Positions 53,984 to 64,000 of a stretch of 64,000 nucleotides of DNA are shown in pieces. Both the position numbers and the translations under genes were made by a program. How positions within the stretch are numbered: the stretch's first letter is position 1; each line of letters opens with the position of its first letter. The stretch covers positions 434,001 to 498,000 of the forward strand of contig JAVHKY010000012.1 of the NCBI GenBank assembly GCA_035079385.1. Reading direction: 5' to 3'. Under the pieces are notes generated by a model that did no database searches, had not been told where the DNA came from, and saw nothing but the letters and a program-made list of their open reading frames with translations. This DNA comes from Aspidiotus rigidus. Its lineage: Eukaryota > Arthropoda > Insecta > Hemiptera > Diaspididae.

Positions 53984-54635
53984 ATTACTGTCCTTTAATA
54001 AAATCAGAGTTGATAATTTTCATCAAAAAGTAGGTATATAAGTAGGTGTATCCTGACAAAAGTATTCATTTGCTTTTGAAAGCTTATCCTGTAAACATGG
54101 TTCACTGATAGAGGTAGGTAGGTAGGTCTAAAAAAAGAAAAACATCTTTTTCCATGTAGTCCCCCTTTCAGTACACTTCTAGACTCATTGGGTGTTTGAA
54201 ATAATATATTTTTATTTTTATTTTATTTTTTTAATTAATTAATTAATTTATTTATTTTTATTTATTTATTCAGTCACCCTTTCGGTACACTTCTAGACTT
54301 ATTAGATATACTTTTTTCATCCAGTCCCCCTTTCGGTACAGTTCTAGGCTCACACTGACATATAAAACAATATATTTATTTTTTATTTTATTTATTTTTT
54401 TTTAATTTTTAATTTTTTTTATTATTTTATTTTTTTATACAGTCCCCCTTTCGGTACAGTTCTAGGCTCGTGGCGAAGGTTGAAATAATATAATTATTTT
54501 TTATTTTTATTTTATTTTTTTTTTCAATTTTTTTTTTATTATTTTTTTTTTTCAATTTTTTTTTTTTCCCAAATATTTTTTTTCCATACAGTCACCCTTT
54601 CGGTACAGGTGTACCGAAGGGGGGACCTTACTACT
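53984..54635 (-). repeat. Right terminal inverted repeat of the Polinton element
   Basis: Reverse complement of the left repeat, with five instead of seven CTGTACCGAAAGGG units. The outermost unit and the tip (AGTAGTAAGGTCCCCCCTTC on the minus strand) match the left end exactly. The innermost part (AAAGGACAGTAAT) also matches. Confidence 0.92.
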
Positions 54636-54641
54636 AAAGTA
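54636..54641 (+). repeat. Target-site duplication of the Polinton element (right)
   Basis: AAAGTA, identical to 41892-41897. Confidence 0.9.
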
Positions 54642-54884
54642 CAAGTAAGACGTTAAATCTACTCTTCTGTTGCGCGAAAACTCGCAGATTCTTATTAACA
54701 CGCACGATGATAAAAAATCGACATGCTTGTTGTAACGTTGCTTCTTGATAATGTGACAGAGTGAGGGAAAAACAAATGGCCATCCATAATGAGACTCTGT
54801 AACGGAAGATATAATCGGACTCCATCTTGTATACTACCAAGTCTGCAGCTGATGGCTGTATTTGTATTATTTTACTGTCGTTCT

Positions 54885-55451
54885 CAAGGGTATTGGAGGC
54901 ATAATTTTTTTTGAGGCCTCCAGAACGAATATGGAAAATGACCCCTCCAGTAGACACGTTTGGAGACGCCCCCTGACCTTCAAAGTATGTCTCTGGAGGT
55001 ACCTCCAAGTGCCTCCAGCTCAATTATTGAAATTGGCGAACCTTCGGAGCCGCCTTCGGAGACGCCTCCGGAAACTTTTGTAGCATGGATCAGTGTGACC
55101 AGGTGTAGCATATTGGCCTATCAGTATTTCACTTTGGCTTTCATTCGAACCGAGCAGCGCTAGCATCAAAGTGGCCGAATGAGGTTTCAAGGAATAGAAT
55201 ACTGTTGAAAAAAAAAGCCTCCTAAAGGGTCTTTGGAAGCACCTCCAAGCCTCTAGGTGGAAGCATGGTACCTTTGGAGGCAAAATGTTCCAGCCTCCAA
55301 CATCTTGGTTTAAATCCTCACTATAGCACTCCGGAGGCATTTTGGAGGTCGATCCAGATGCCTCCAAAAGGGTCCTTGGAGACGCCTCCAAGCCTCCAGT
55401 GAGCCTTCAAAATTTCAGCTAGCCTCCGCCTCACTGCCACCAACACCCTTG
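54885..55451. mobile_element. hAT-like MITE with 8-bp target duplication
   Basis: Ends CAAGGGTATTGGAGGC and, on the minus strand, CAAGGGTGTTGGTGGC form 16-bp inverted repeats with two mismatches. GTCGTTCT flanks both sides exactly (54877-54884 and 55452-55459). An 8-bp duplication is typical of hAT transposons. The 567-bp interior encodes no transposase and is dense in the TTGGAGGC/GCCTCCAA motif, present more than a dozen times in both orientations. Confidence 0.85.
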
Positions 55452-55459
55452 GTCGTTCT

Positions 55460-58430
55460 TCGCCAAAAAAGCAGAGGTGCAGCAATCAGCTAGAGACCTA
55501 ATCCTACACAATAGTCTGAGGCTTTTGCAGTTCTTTTCGTTACTCGTTGAGTATTTTGCGGTATATTGGGTCGTAACCTGGAGAATCGCATCCACTCAAT
55601 TATAGTTCCTGTTATACTGTTGTACATACATTAAAGACGGTAGGAAAACTTTTATAGTCGAAAAAAGGATTCCTTGAGGGTGACTGGAGCAACCAAATGT
55701 GAATTGAAGAATAACTCGATGAACCATGTTGCTGTCGATTCCAAATCGAGTCGCCATTTCGACATGATTGTGAAAAGTTACTCTTCGATAATATAACAGA
55801 GTGGGACCAGTCAATTCGAGCCTCAATCTGGGTAATACTGGATGGATTTCGCGATGAACGAAAAAAGAAAGCTGTTGAATGAGCTCCAGTTATCAATGAG
55901 CCCGTGTCGACGTACGGGCACGCGAGGCACATGCCCAGGGGTACAAAACGTTGAAAAAAAAAGAAGCGCCGGGCCGACAGGCGAAGAAGTACCCAAGGGC
56001 GCCAAGAGTCATGATCTGGCCCTGGTCATCAACGTTGACTAATCGTGGTTCCTTCTTTTCATTGTTTTCACGTTTTTCGTTAAAGTGGATCGAGTTCACT
56101 GAGTGAGGCCACAAGCAAACAGCCACCCACCCTGAGGTACTACAACTGGAGGTATAATCGAATTCCATCTTGTATAGGATTAAATCTGGAGCTAATGACT
56201 ACTGTTGATGACATCATTATACACCAAAAGTGCAAAGGTAAAAAGGCTCGCCCTTATGTAAGATTAAGTACGATTGTCTTACCAACCCAAAACGCGATAG
56301 GCTGTAGTCCCCTTCACCAGGTCTTCTCTTCGGAAATACATGAACTCCTAGATACAAAATGGAGGTAAAAGGGTAGTAATACGGTAATACTATGAAAAAA
56401 GCCCTTCTTGTTGCTTGAAGAAATTCATGCTCTTAGTAAAGTAATACAGTACTTCTTTATTCAAACTTCTTTCGATCTTAGGTGTAGCGTTCAGACTGAA
56501 ATCATTAAAAAGCGCGTATCGAATGAGAAGTTCTGCAACTTTTCTACAAGAGCCACGCAAATTATTCCTCCAAAAATGAGGTACCGCGTGAGTTTTTAAA
56601 TGAATACAACCATAGAAACATCTTGTCTCTTCAATTCCGAGCGCGATAGAAATATATTATTCCAGCTCTCTCGACGTAAATTCAAACACTCTGGAAACAA
56701 TAAAATATAAAACCTCTCCACAGCACCAGTTTAAAGCGGAATATTTTTTTTTTTTTGTCATGTTTTAGATTTGTACCACAAACATTTTCTATCCATTTAC
56801 TTTTCATCGAGAAAATAAAATTGTATAGTATTATTTTTAATGATGCAAAAATCAGTATTCGCATTCAACGCATTTACTTGCGGAGGCGAATATCACAGTG
56901 CATCGAGTATTTTCCATTTCAGACGCTTTCGCCAAACGATAATAATAATTGTCAGTAGGTACATTTGCATATATTTCGACGAGCTACGGTACGGTGCGGA
57001 GTCTGTAATAATGTACGTAAGATCCGCGGTGGCAGGCGTTCGGTTAGACTATGTAGGTAACGATATGCTCTCCGTATATTTCAACAACTCCTGCCACGAA
57101 GAGCAGGAACATCTGTTTACATAAGAGATGAGGTACTGTTGAGCTATATGCACATTTTACAGAACAATCCGAAAAAGACGTTTTACGCATTTATTTTCCA
57201 TCGTCACCAAATCATCAAAATAATGTAGACTCTTTCCAGACAAGGATGATTGCGCGGGCATCTTGAATGCGAGAGACATTCTTGTACACGCGTAGATTTT
57301 CTATGCGTCCCGTATCAAAAGCGAGAGTTCATTTTGCGATTTCATTTTCATTTATATAAAAAGCACGCGTGTAACCTCTTTATATATATATAAAAGAGTA
57401 CACGATAGGCCTCGAGGCTCAAGAGGCAGTCTCGTTCAAAGATGGCAATTAAAGGTCAAACGATAACGACCAAAGAATACAGTAGAATTTTATTTTTGTC
57501 TATACAAACCTTTGCATGCATGGAGTATGTACTTAATGTGCCTAAAAGCGTTTAACGTATCCTCGTACCTACACCATTAATGCTTAGAACTGCATTATTA
57601 AACTCGGTTCTCGTTAAACTTACGTTTAACCCGACAAAGACTGTAATGTAATTGAAAACAGCTTTCAAAGTATACTTTTTCTTTCTCTTTTTTTCCTCCA
57701 TTCTCATTTTCCGGTACAAAAATCATTTTTTCAAGCGAGCAACGGCGCAAAAAGCAGGAGACTCTGGCTTCATTACAGAACTAAATTCAGGTTGATTGAG
57801 TAATTGATGATGCACAAAGCGATTCCCGTTCATGTCATTCCCTTCTCAAGCTTACTTTCTGTACGCGTTTGATTATCACCATTTTTTTTTTTTTTTTTAA
57901 TAATAACTCCAGCCGTACATAGTTTCTGATTTTTTATGTCGAAAGTTGGGTATAGAAAAGCGAAGCCTTCAACCTTGTCAATTCTAAAAGTGATGAATAA
58001 TTCACAATCTACTTAATTTTTTGTTACAGGACGCGGCTTGTTGAATAAAAGAAGCACTAGGTGTATATATTATTATATAGTATCCAAATCAAAGACATGG
58101 ACCAGCTCAGCGCAATATGGTGAGTGATAAATATTTATTTTATTCTCATTTTATGATTTATTTGAAAGTTGTTCCTTTCTAGACCAAGGATGGATTCCAA
58201 AAAGGGATTTTTTACGAGCTGTTGAAATACACAGAGGGTTGTTGACTCGGGGAGAAGTATTAGAGCTAATGGACTCGTAATAGTATGTAGACCCGCGGAA
58301 GTTTGGAGTGTTAATGACGGTTTTTGAGTGCTGTTTTAGAGGGCAGAGGAGGATTGACAGGAGACCGAAAATGATTTGGTGAGGTTCAGAGGGTAGGAAC
58401 AGAAGGAAAATGACGGCTTCCTCAACAAAG
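55460..58430. other. Gene-free interval
   Basis: Fragments near 55770-55830 and 56140-56200 resemble 54690-54850, so an older repeat is present. Otherwise only short frames without domains are seen. T-runs lie near 56740 and 57880. Confidence 0.45.
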
Positions 58431-58459
58431 TTGAACGAGGAACGCAGGTACCCCATAAA

Positions 58460-59265
58460 CCAAGTCAACCATCACTATGTGGTCGATGTTGGTCGGTTTT
58501 TCGGTCGTAGTACTGAAAATAAACCAAATTATATTGTGGTACCGTCAGAAAATGGTTGATTTTTAGTAAATTTTTGAGATAAATTGACCAAATTTTGCCT
58601 ATTGATTTCAGTCGATGTTTGTCTGATATTATTCCTACTAAACTTTGACCATAATTTGTGGTTGATTCTTGACCATTATGCGGATTATACGTTTCGGTCC
58701 ATATTTCGTCGTTATACTGTAATTTTTCCTCGTTTCATAGTCCAAATTTGATATTGTGTTATTACTCAATTTTGACTAAGGTTTCTGGTCGATTTCTGGG
58801 CAGAAATTCTGGGATATATCGTACCTTGGTTCATTGTCAGTAGATTTTTCCGCAATATTCACCAATATTTTTACTCTCTTTTTTGATCGGGCAGACCGCA
58901 TCATAACTCAATTTTGATCAAAATTTCCAGTCAATTTCTGGGCAGATATCCCTAGGACATATCTTGGTCCATTATCAGTCAATTTGTTCCCAACATCTAC
59001 CGATGATTTCACTTCCTTTTTTGGTCTGAAAGGAGTATTATCTGGTGAGCCATACAGTCACTAAATTTTGGTCAAAATTTCCAGTCGACTTCTGGACAGA
59101 CATCCCTGGGACATTTATTGGTCCATTTCCAATCGATTTGTTCTCAACATCTAGCAATAATTTTACTCTCTTTTTTGCTCGAAAATGAGTATTATCGGGT
59201 GAGCCGTTCTATCTCTCGATTTTCACCACAATTTTCAGTCAATTTCTGGGCAGATATTTGGAATG
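58460..59265 (+). repeat. TCGA-motif region with about 150-bp tandem units
   Basis: Units containing CTCAATTTTGA, CCAGTC(A/G)A(C/T)TTCTGG(G/A)CAGA, TTGGTCCATT, TTTTACTCTCTTTTTTG and a GAGTATTATC.GGTGAGCC stretch recur near 58766, 58917, 59067 and 59212. The flank at 58480-58650 holds denser GGTCGAT/GGTCGG motifs. Confidence 0.7.
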
Positions 59266-59289
59266 AATCAACACTGTCATGTTGCTTGC

Positions 59290-60190
59290 AAACTCGCAGA
59301 TGAATAAAGAAATTTAAAATTGAATTTTAAATTAAAAAATTGATATTCTTAATAATGAAATCATGTAATAAATGAATATATTCCACTAATCGTTAAAACA
59401 TTAGATTTATATATTTAATTTTAGGAATTTCATCAGGATCAATTAATAATTACAATTATTTTATAAATTTTGCTTTTATATTAATTTTATATTTTAAAAT
59501 TAAGTATTAAATTTATTTAAAAAGTTTAAAAATAATACAATATTATGTTGAAAACTAGAGGTCTTGTTTCAATTTTTCGGGCACAATTTATTTGATTGAA
59601 ATTATCAATTTTTTTAGAATAATTTATAATTATAATAAAATTAATATATCAAGTTTTAATGATTTATATAAAAATTATTATAAAAAACTAAAAAAATTGA
59701 AACAACTAAATAATAATTTTTCATATCTCATTTATTTCATTTTATTATATTTGATCCTTTAAATAAAAATATTAATTATTAAATTTTGAATAATATTCAA
59801 AACTCCTAATCATATATTGAACCAAAATGATATTTGTCATTTTTTTAATTCAATTGATAGAAAATTATTAGGTTTAAATAAGAAAATAATTATTTAAGAA
59901 TAATTGAAAAATAATTAATCTAATTATTAAATTATTATTTAAAAAAAAATGATGTAAATTAAGAAAAATTAATTATATCAATAATAAATTGATAAAGAAT
60001 AATTATACTAATTGAATTGAAATAATTGGATTGAAAATTTTATAAATCAAATTCAAATAAATAAATGCATATATTTAGATTCATCTTAAAAAATTATTTA
60101 AATTAATTGATTCAATTTTAATTGTTATAAATCTATGATACATTCTACAAATTTCTGAACATTGTCCATAAATAGTAGAAAGTTTAATAA
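59290..60190 (-). other. Nuclear insert of mitochondrial DNA (NUMT), decayed
   Basis: A sharply bounded, extremely A+T-rich block of about 900 bp that differs from its surroundings on both sides. At its right end a minus-strand frame reads as the C-terminus of mitochondrial COX2 (next entry). The remainder, which would lie downstream of COX2 in mtDNA, contains TGA-as-Trp-compatible frames, but I could not assign a gene with confidence. It is inserted within the TCGA-motif repeat region. Confidence 0.6.
60075..60185 (-). pseudogene. COX2 C-terminal fragment in the NUMT
   Basis: Read with the invertebrate mitochondrial code (AGA Ser, ATA Met, TGA Trp), the frame gives YGQCSEIC, then MYHSFMTIKIESINLNNFLS and a terminal W-I before TAA. 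YGQCSEIC is the copper-centre (CuA) signature of cytochrome c oxidase subunit II, and xHSFMxIxIES...FxxWI is its usual ending. Read with the standard code the frame is interrupted at the TGA. Confidence 0.7.
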
Positions 60191-60199
60191 TTAATATAC

Positions 60200-60950
60200 G
60201 AAATTTTGGACCAAAATCACACTCGTCTCAATACAACCCTGCTAACGAGATTACTATCTTCATTCTTCTCTTCTCTCACTTGAGGGAGGCTTAGATGAAG
60301 ACGTGTTTCTCCCAACGAAAATCGTCTAGTTAATATCACCTAACTAGAAACACTTTTATGGTGTCTGTATTGCTCTAAAATTTACCGACCTGTTTTGTCA
60401 AAAGTGGTCAATTTGTAGTGGTCCGTTAATATCGCTTGAATAATATAGACTACAACAGACTATTTGTATTTTATATCGTCTACATTGCCCAGAAATCGAC
60501 CGATCATTCTCGTCAGAAATGGTCTAATTGTGGTGGTCTGTTGACACTGATGGATATTGACTACAGTATGAGAAATTATTTCAGGTTGTCGAGATCCCCT
60601 AGAAATCGACTGTTTTTTTGGTCAAAAGTGGTCAAAATATAGTCGATTGCAGAGGAAGTGACCAATGACTGAGGATAGACCATTTTAAGGTACCATCACC
60701 TACAAATCGACTAATTTTTTCAGTCAAAATTGTGTCCAAGTTGGTCTAAATGTGGTCTAAATGTGATATGGAATAGCGGAAGTAAATCGACTGAAAAAGT
60801 CGGTCTATTATTGGTCACTCATCAGAGCGATCGCTCACTCAATTTGTGGTCTATATTCACTCAAAATCGACTGAGATATTTAGTTGATCCGGTTTATCGG
60901 GATATAACCTGTTCTGTGGGTCGAATTGGTTTGGGGATTGAGAATTCAAA
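60200..60950 (+). repeat. TCGA-motif repeat, right part
   Basis: AAATCGACCGAT, AAATCGACTG, GTCAAAAGTGGTC and GTGGTC(T/C)A motifs recur every 40-90 bp up to about 60890. This continues the region left of the NUMT. Confidence 0.6.
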
Positions 60951-60979
60951 TTGAAATCTAGAATATTCTTAACTTTTTC

Positions 60980-61800
60980 TGAGTCCCTTCTATAATAAAG
61001 GTAAGAATTTTTCCAAGTCCCGATATATTACGACTCGAGACACGAAAATTTTCCAAGTACCCCTCCTATCATATATAGCTCAGTGATCGATGTATACCGG
61101 TATAGCCTGTAAGATAGCCCCTTCGAATGAGTAGATATACAATTCTTTATACACCAATTGACTTAGCCCCTTCAATGAGGCAGATATGCAACGCTTCAAA
61201 CACCTTAATACTCAGAACGTCCTTCTAAGGAGGTCGAAGGTTGAAATGTTCAACAGGGAACGTGTTTCATTTGGGGTATTTCTGAGAAAACGTACGCCGT
61301 CCACCATCCGATAAAACTCGAAGCTTGAAAATTTTTCAAGCCCCCCTTCTATCATGTATCATGCGGCGAAGGGACTGTGACGTCACAGTTTTATGACAGT
61401 TTTTTCCAAGTTTATCTCCTATTATGTATAGCTCCAAAGTCTGAGCCTGTGACATCAGAATTTGATGACGTCATACATCAGCCTTGTGCCGTCACAATCT
61501 ACATTTTCAGACCCCACGTGCCCCATAAAGCAAGTACCCTGCCACCCTCGTTCAACTCCGTTAAAGGACCCGCGAGTTTTTGAAGTCCCTCATCTCCTAT
61601 CATAAATTACGGCTCGAGAAGTCGAAATTTCTCCAAGTCCAATCCGAGCTATATATGATAGGAGGTGGACTTGGACCATTTTTCCCAATATTATTCGACT
61701 TGGCATATTAGCTCCGAAGTCGAAATTTTTTCAAGTCTCTTTCTTATCATAATGTCGAAGGTCAAATTTTCTCCGAGTCCTCCTATCATACACAGCTGGG
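60980..61800 (-). repeat. Dispersed repeat family A cluster
   Basis: Mostly minus-orientation units: CCAAGTCC.CCTCCTATCATATATAGCTC near 61010-61082, AAGCCCCCCTTCTATCATG near 61340. CCCCATAAAGCAAGTACCCTGCCACCCTCGTTCAACTCCGTTAAAGG lies at 61510-61567, matching 150-200 in reverse. TGACGTCA-type sites occur at 61377-61500. Confidence 0.65.
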
Positions 61801-61845
61801 GGTCTCAAGGCCAATCCGAGCTTTCACCCTATGGATCAAAAAGAT

Positions 61846-62010
61846 GTTACCAGTTAAATGGGAGCTTACACTAAATCTTTTCCAGCGCAAAAACGCAAAA
61901 CGTTGGTTGTACGAGTATACGTCAAACCTACAAAATTTGTATCTCAATTTTATCTTTAATTTGCGTCCCTACACAACTTTTTACGCCTTTTTTGAGCCGA
62001 GTCATGGACA
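61846..62010 (+). mobile_element. Partial second copy of the TA-type element end
   Basis: AAAGATGTTACCAGTTAAATGGG..GCGCAAAAACGCAAAACG, then AAATTTGTATCTCAATTTTATCT and a GAGCCGAGT.ATGGAC stretch, match the right end of 17117-19305 read on the minus strand. The outermost CAGGGTG tip is not conserved here (CACCCTATGGATCAAAAAG). Confidence 0.7.
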
Positions 62011-62074
62011 AAAGTGTGCCATCAGCAATAATGGCTTTGATGTGTCCAATGTAGATTATATCTTGCTCGATTTT

Positions 62075-62395
62075 GATAAATTGGTCAGGTCGAGGCGAAT
62101 GTGAAGCGTCGGGCATGCCCAAGGGAGGGAGGATAAGTGGATAGGGAAAAGAGGCTCATTTTTATGGATGGGATTCTAATGAAAGAAGGGAGAAAAGGGA
62201 AGGAAGGAAGGAAGGAAGATGAAGAGTTGAGGAAATTTCGACTCATTTTCGACGTCGCAGTTCAAACGAGCCAAGTCCAGGTGAATGTGAGGCGTCGGGG
62301 ATACCCAGGGAGAGGTGGATGAGTAGATAAGGAAAGGAGGCTTGTTTGAGATGGTAGTCTGAATGGGATTCTAATGGAAAAAGGGAGAGAAGTGA
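62075..62395 (+). repeat. Two-unit direct repeat of about 190 bp
   Basis: GGTCAGGTCGAGGCGAATGTG-like sequence, GAAGCGTCGGGCATGCCCA and GATGGGATTCTAATG(A/G)AA near 62085-62190 recur as CAAGTCCAGGTGAATGTGAG, GCGTCGGGGATACCCAGGGA and ATGGGATTCTAATGGAA at 62270-62380. An (AAGG)n tract lies at about 62198-62217. Confidence 0.7.
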
Positions 62396-62419
62396 GATAG
62401 GGAGTTGGGGGAGCCATAG

Positions 62420-64000
62420 GCCGTCCTAATGGACCATGTCAACCGTCAATTTGACGCCGAATGCTTTGAAGCAACCAGAATTTATAACCGGCCAACTTTC
62501 GAATGATAAAATTCGGCTAAAGACACGTACGCCAGTGATTGTATGGATGAGAAAAATATCGCGATCAAGGGAGAAAATACTCGGACTTCACGTTCTCTAG
62601 ATTGCTCTGACATGGAACTGTTACAGACTACTATTCTGTTTTACAATTCTTAATAATTTTTTGCTGCGAGAACCGCAAAATTTTCAAGCCTGACATGATT
62701 GTAGGGTGGTATAATTTTTATCACAATTTTTTCTTCTAAAAAAATTTGTAAAGAAAGAAAAAAAAAAGAAACAATAGTTCAGCCCATTATAATAGATGAG
62801 ATCATATCGGGAATAACTAACTTATATTTTTTCATATGATTGTATCGTTACACCCTCATTTCAATTTGAAAGTAAAATTTCAACTTCTTTTCTAATTAAC
62901 TCTATACACTTCGTTACAATATTCGAAGACTGAATTCTTAATTTGACTGCTTGCCATTGCGTAGAGGAAATAATTCCCTTCATCGAAGAAAGGGCTCCCC
63001 TCGTTCCCGCAGTATTTCTATACGGTAAAACAAACAATTAATTCGAACGGTAAGTTACTGTACTCCAAATGATTAAATATTAAATACTCGATTACTATAA
63101 GAGTAAGGTTATTTCAAGTTTTGTATCCCCAGTGCAGTGTATATATATGTCTCGTAAAAAGTGCGAGACTGAAAATTAAATAAGCTCACCCCGGCACCGT
63201 GTAATACTGTATCAGTAGGGCGATTAATAAGTACGATACCTTCGTTTCGAGCTAATGGAGAAACCAGTCATAAAGTTGGGATACGTAAAACAATAATTAT
63301 AAAAACTTTCTCGGTTAGTTAGGAATAAACTTAAAGTTGGTGTTCGTTCATTGTTTTCTTCGCCGAAAGTTGGTAACTTCGTTGTCATCGTCAGGAATAT
63401 ATCGTTTTTCAGTTTTAACATACGCCGCGTTCTATTCGAATCGAGAGACGCGAGTATACCGACTGTAACCGTGTTAAAAGAGAGTGTAACTTCTCTTCTT
63501 TTCCTTCAATCGATCAAAAATCCGTCCTCTCTTTAGCCTCTCTAAAACTTATCGTTAGTAATTTCACGTGCACTCAACTTCCTTTCATTTTATCTGCGCT
63601 CGACGGTGAAAGGTGAAAATTATTATCGTCTCTCATTAATAACACGATACTCCAAAAGTTTGAAAGCTACTATACTTATGAGAGTTGTTTTTCCTCAGGG
63701 TTATCGGGGGGGTTAAGGAATAAACTACTGAGCGTTGCCTCATATCGCCGTACTTTAACGTACATAATAATAGGCATTTGTGGGAAGGCTACGACAATGT
63801 GAGTCTTTTCGAGCTTGAAGTGTCTTTTGGTGAAACCGAAACACGTCAAAAAGTCGACTAAAAATGAAGTACTTATTTGAAGAAACCGAGCCGCCACACT
63901 CGTTCCACGATATAGGTATACCGAAAAATGTTCATAATATCTATAATAAGGAATAAGTTACTAACCTTTTCGTGAATCGTTTTGCAGAACATCGTAATAG
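62420..64000. other. Gene-free interval to the window end
   Basis: Only short frames without recognisable domains. No repeat or RNA was recognised. Confidence 0.45.

Larger units (their letters stand above)
41898..54635 (-). mobile_element. Polinton/Maverick (adintovirus-like) element, complete ends, no visible PolB
   Basis: A 12,738-bp element bounded by long inverted repeats starting AGTAGTAAGG and a perfect 6-bp target duplication. It carries integrase, adenain-like protease, packaging ATPase, major and minor capsid genes, a PLA2-like protein, a DUF8207-like protein, a Cys-rich protein and an 838-residue protein on the minus strand, plus a small gene pair on the plus strand. The gene set is that of virus-like integrating elements able to build a capsid. 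It is shorter than the usual 15-20 kb because no DNA polymerase B domain is encoded. The main frames are open apart from the PLA2/protease junction, so the insertion looks young. Confidence 0.93.

Noticed and set aside
55842..56042. Short frame with CRRTGTRGTCPGVQNVEKKR-like peptide
   Set aside because: Looks protein-like in composition, but no family was recognised and there is no splice context or continuation.

Overview
The window looks like repeat-dense, AT-rich nuclear DNA of an arthropod, probably an insect. The reasons are R1-like, Jockey-like and RTE-like LINE remains, Penelope-like fragments, a Polinton-class element of the kind common in arthropods, and a decayed mitochondrial insert that reads as COX2 only with the invertebrate mitochondrial code. 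The species cannot be fixed from sequence alone. I found no convincing host protein-coding gene and no rRNA, tRNA or CRISPR array. Nearly every short open frame outside the mobile elements looks like chance or repeat translation.

Layout. 1-7150: dispersed repeats rich in TGACGTCA and 3' fragments of R1-like LINEs. 7150-9900: featureless. 9950-14400: an inverted-repeat (foldback) pair enclosing an RTE-like LINE whose 5' half is inverted against its 3' half (twin-priming form). 17117-19305: a non-autonomous element with 75-bp terminal inverted repeats, TA duplication and two internal minisatellites. 22650-24000: Penelope-like (PLE) fragments and a near-perfect 33-bp hairpin. 27417-28680: a small element with inverted ends packed with a minisatellite carrying G9-G14 runs. 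31900-37199: a PLE GIY-YIG fragment split by a nearly complete 4.4-kb Jockey-like LINE with a 13-bp target-site duplication.

The centrepiece is 41898-54635, a 12.74-kb Polinton/Maverick (adintovirus-like) element. It has long terminal inverted repeats built of minisatellite units and a perfect 6-bp target-site duplication (AAAGTA). It encodes a retroviral-type integrase, an adenain-type cysteine protease, a parvovirus-VP1-like PLA2 protein, a DUF8207-type protein, a jelly-roll minor capsid protein, a double-jelly-roll major capsid protein, an FtsK/HerA-type packaging ATPase, a Cys-rich protein, a large 838-aa protein and one or two small genes on the opposite strand. The morphogenesis genes look intact, but no DNA polymerase B domain is visible anywhere. 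The 838-aa protein ends where, from memory of related proteins, the polymerase would begin. The protease frame has no ATG and overlaps the end of the PLA2 frame across an A13 run, which suggests frameshift or slippage expression, or a one-base lesion. Several genes share a TATAAATA-like box followed by an A-run just before the ATG.

54885-55451 is a hAT-like MITE with an 8-bp duplication. 58460-60950 is a TCGA-motif repeat region interrupted by the mitochondrial insert. The last kilobases hold dispersed repeats, a second partial copy of the TA-type element, and featureless sequence.
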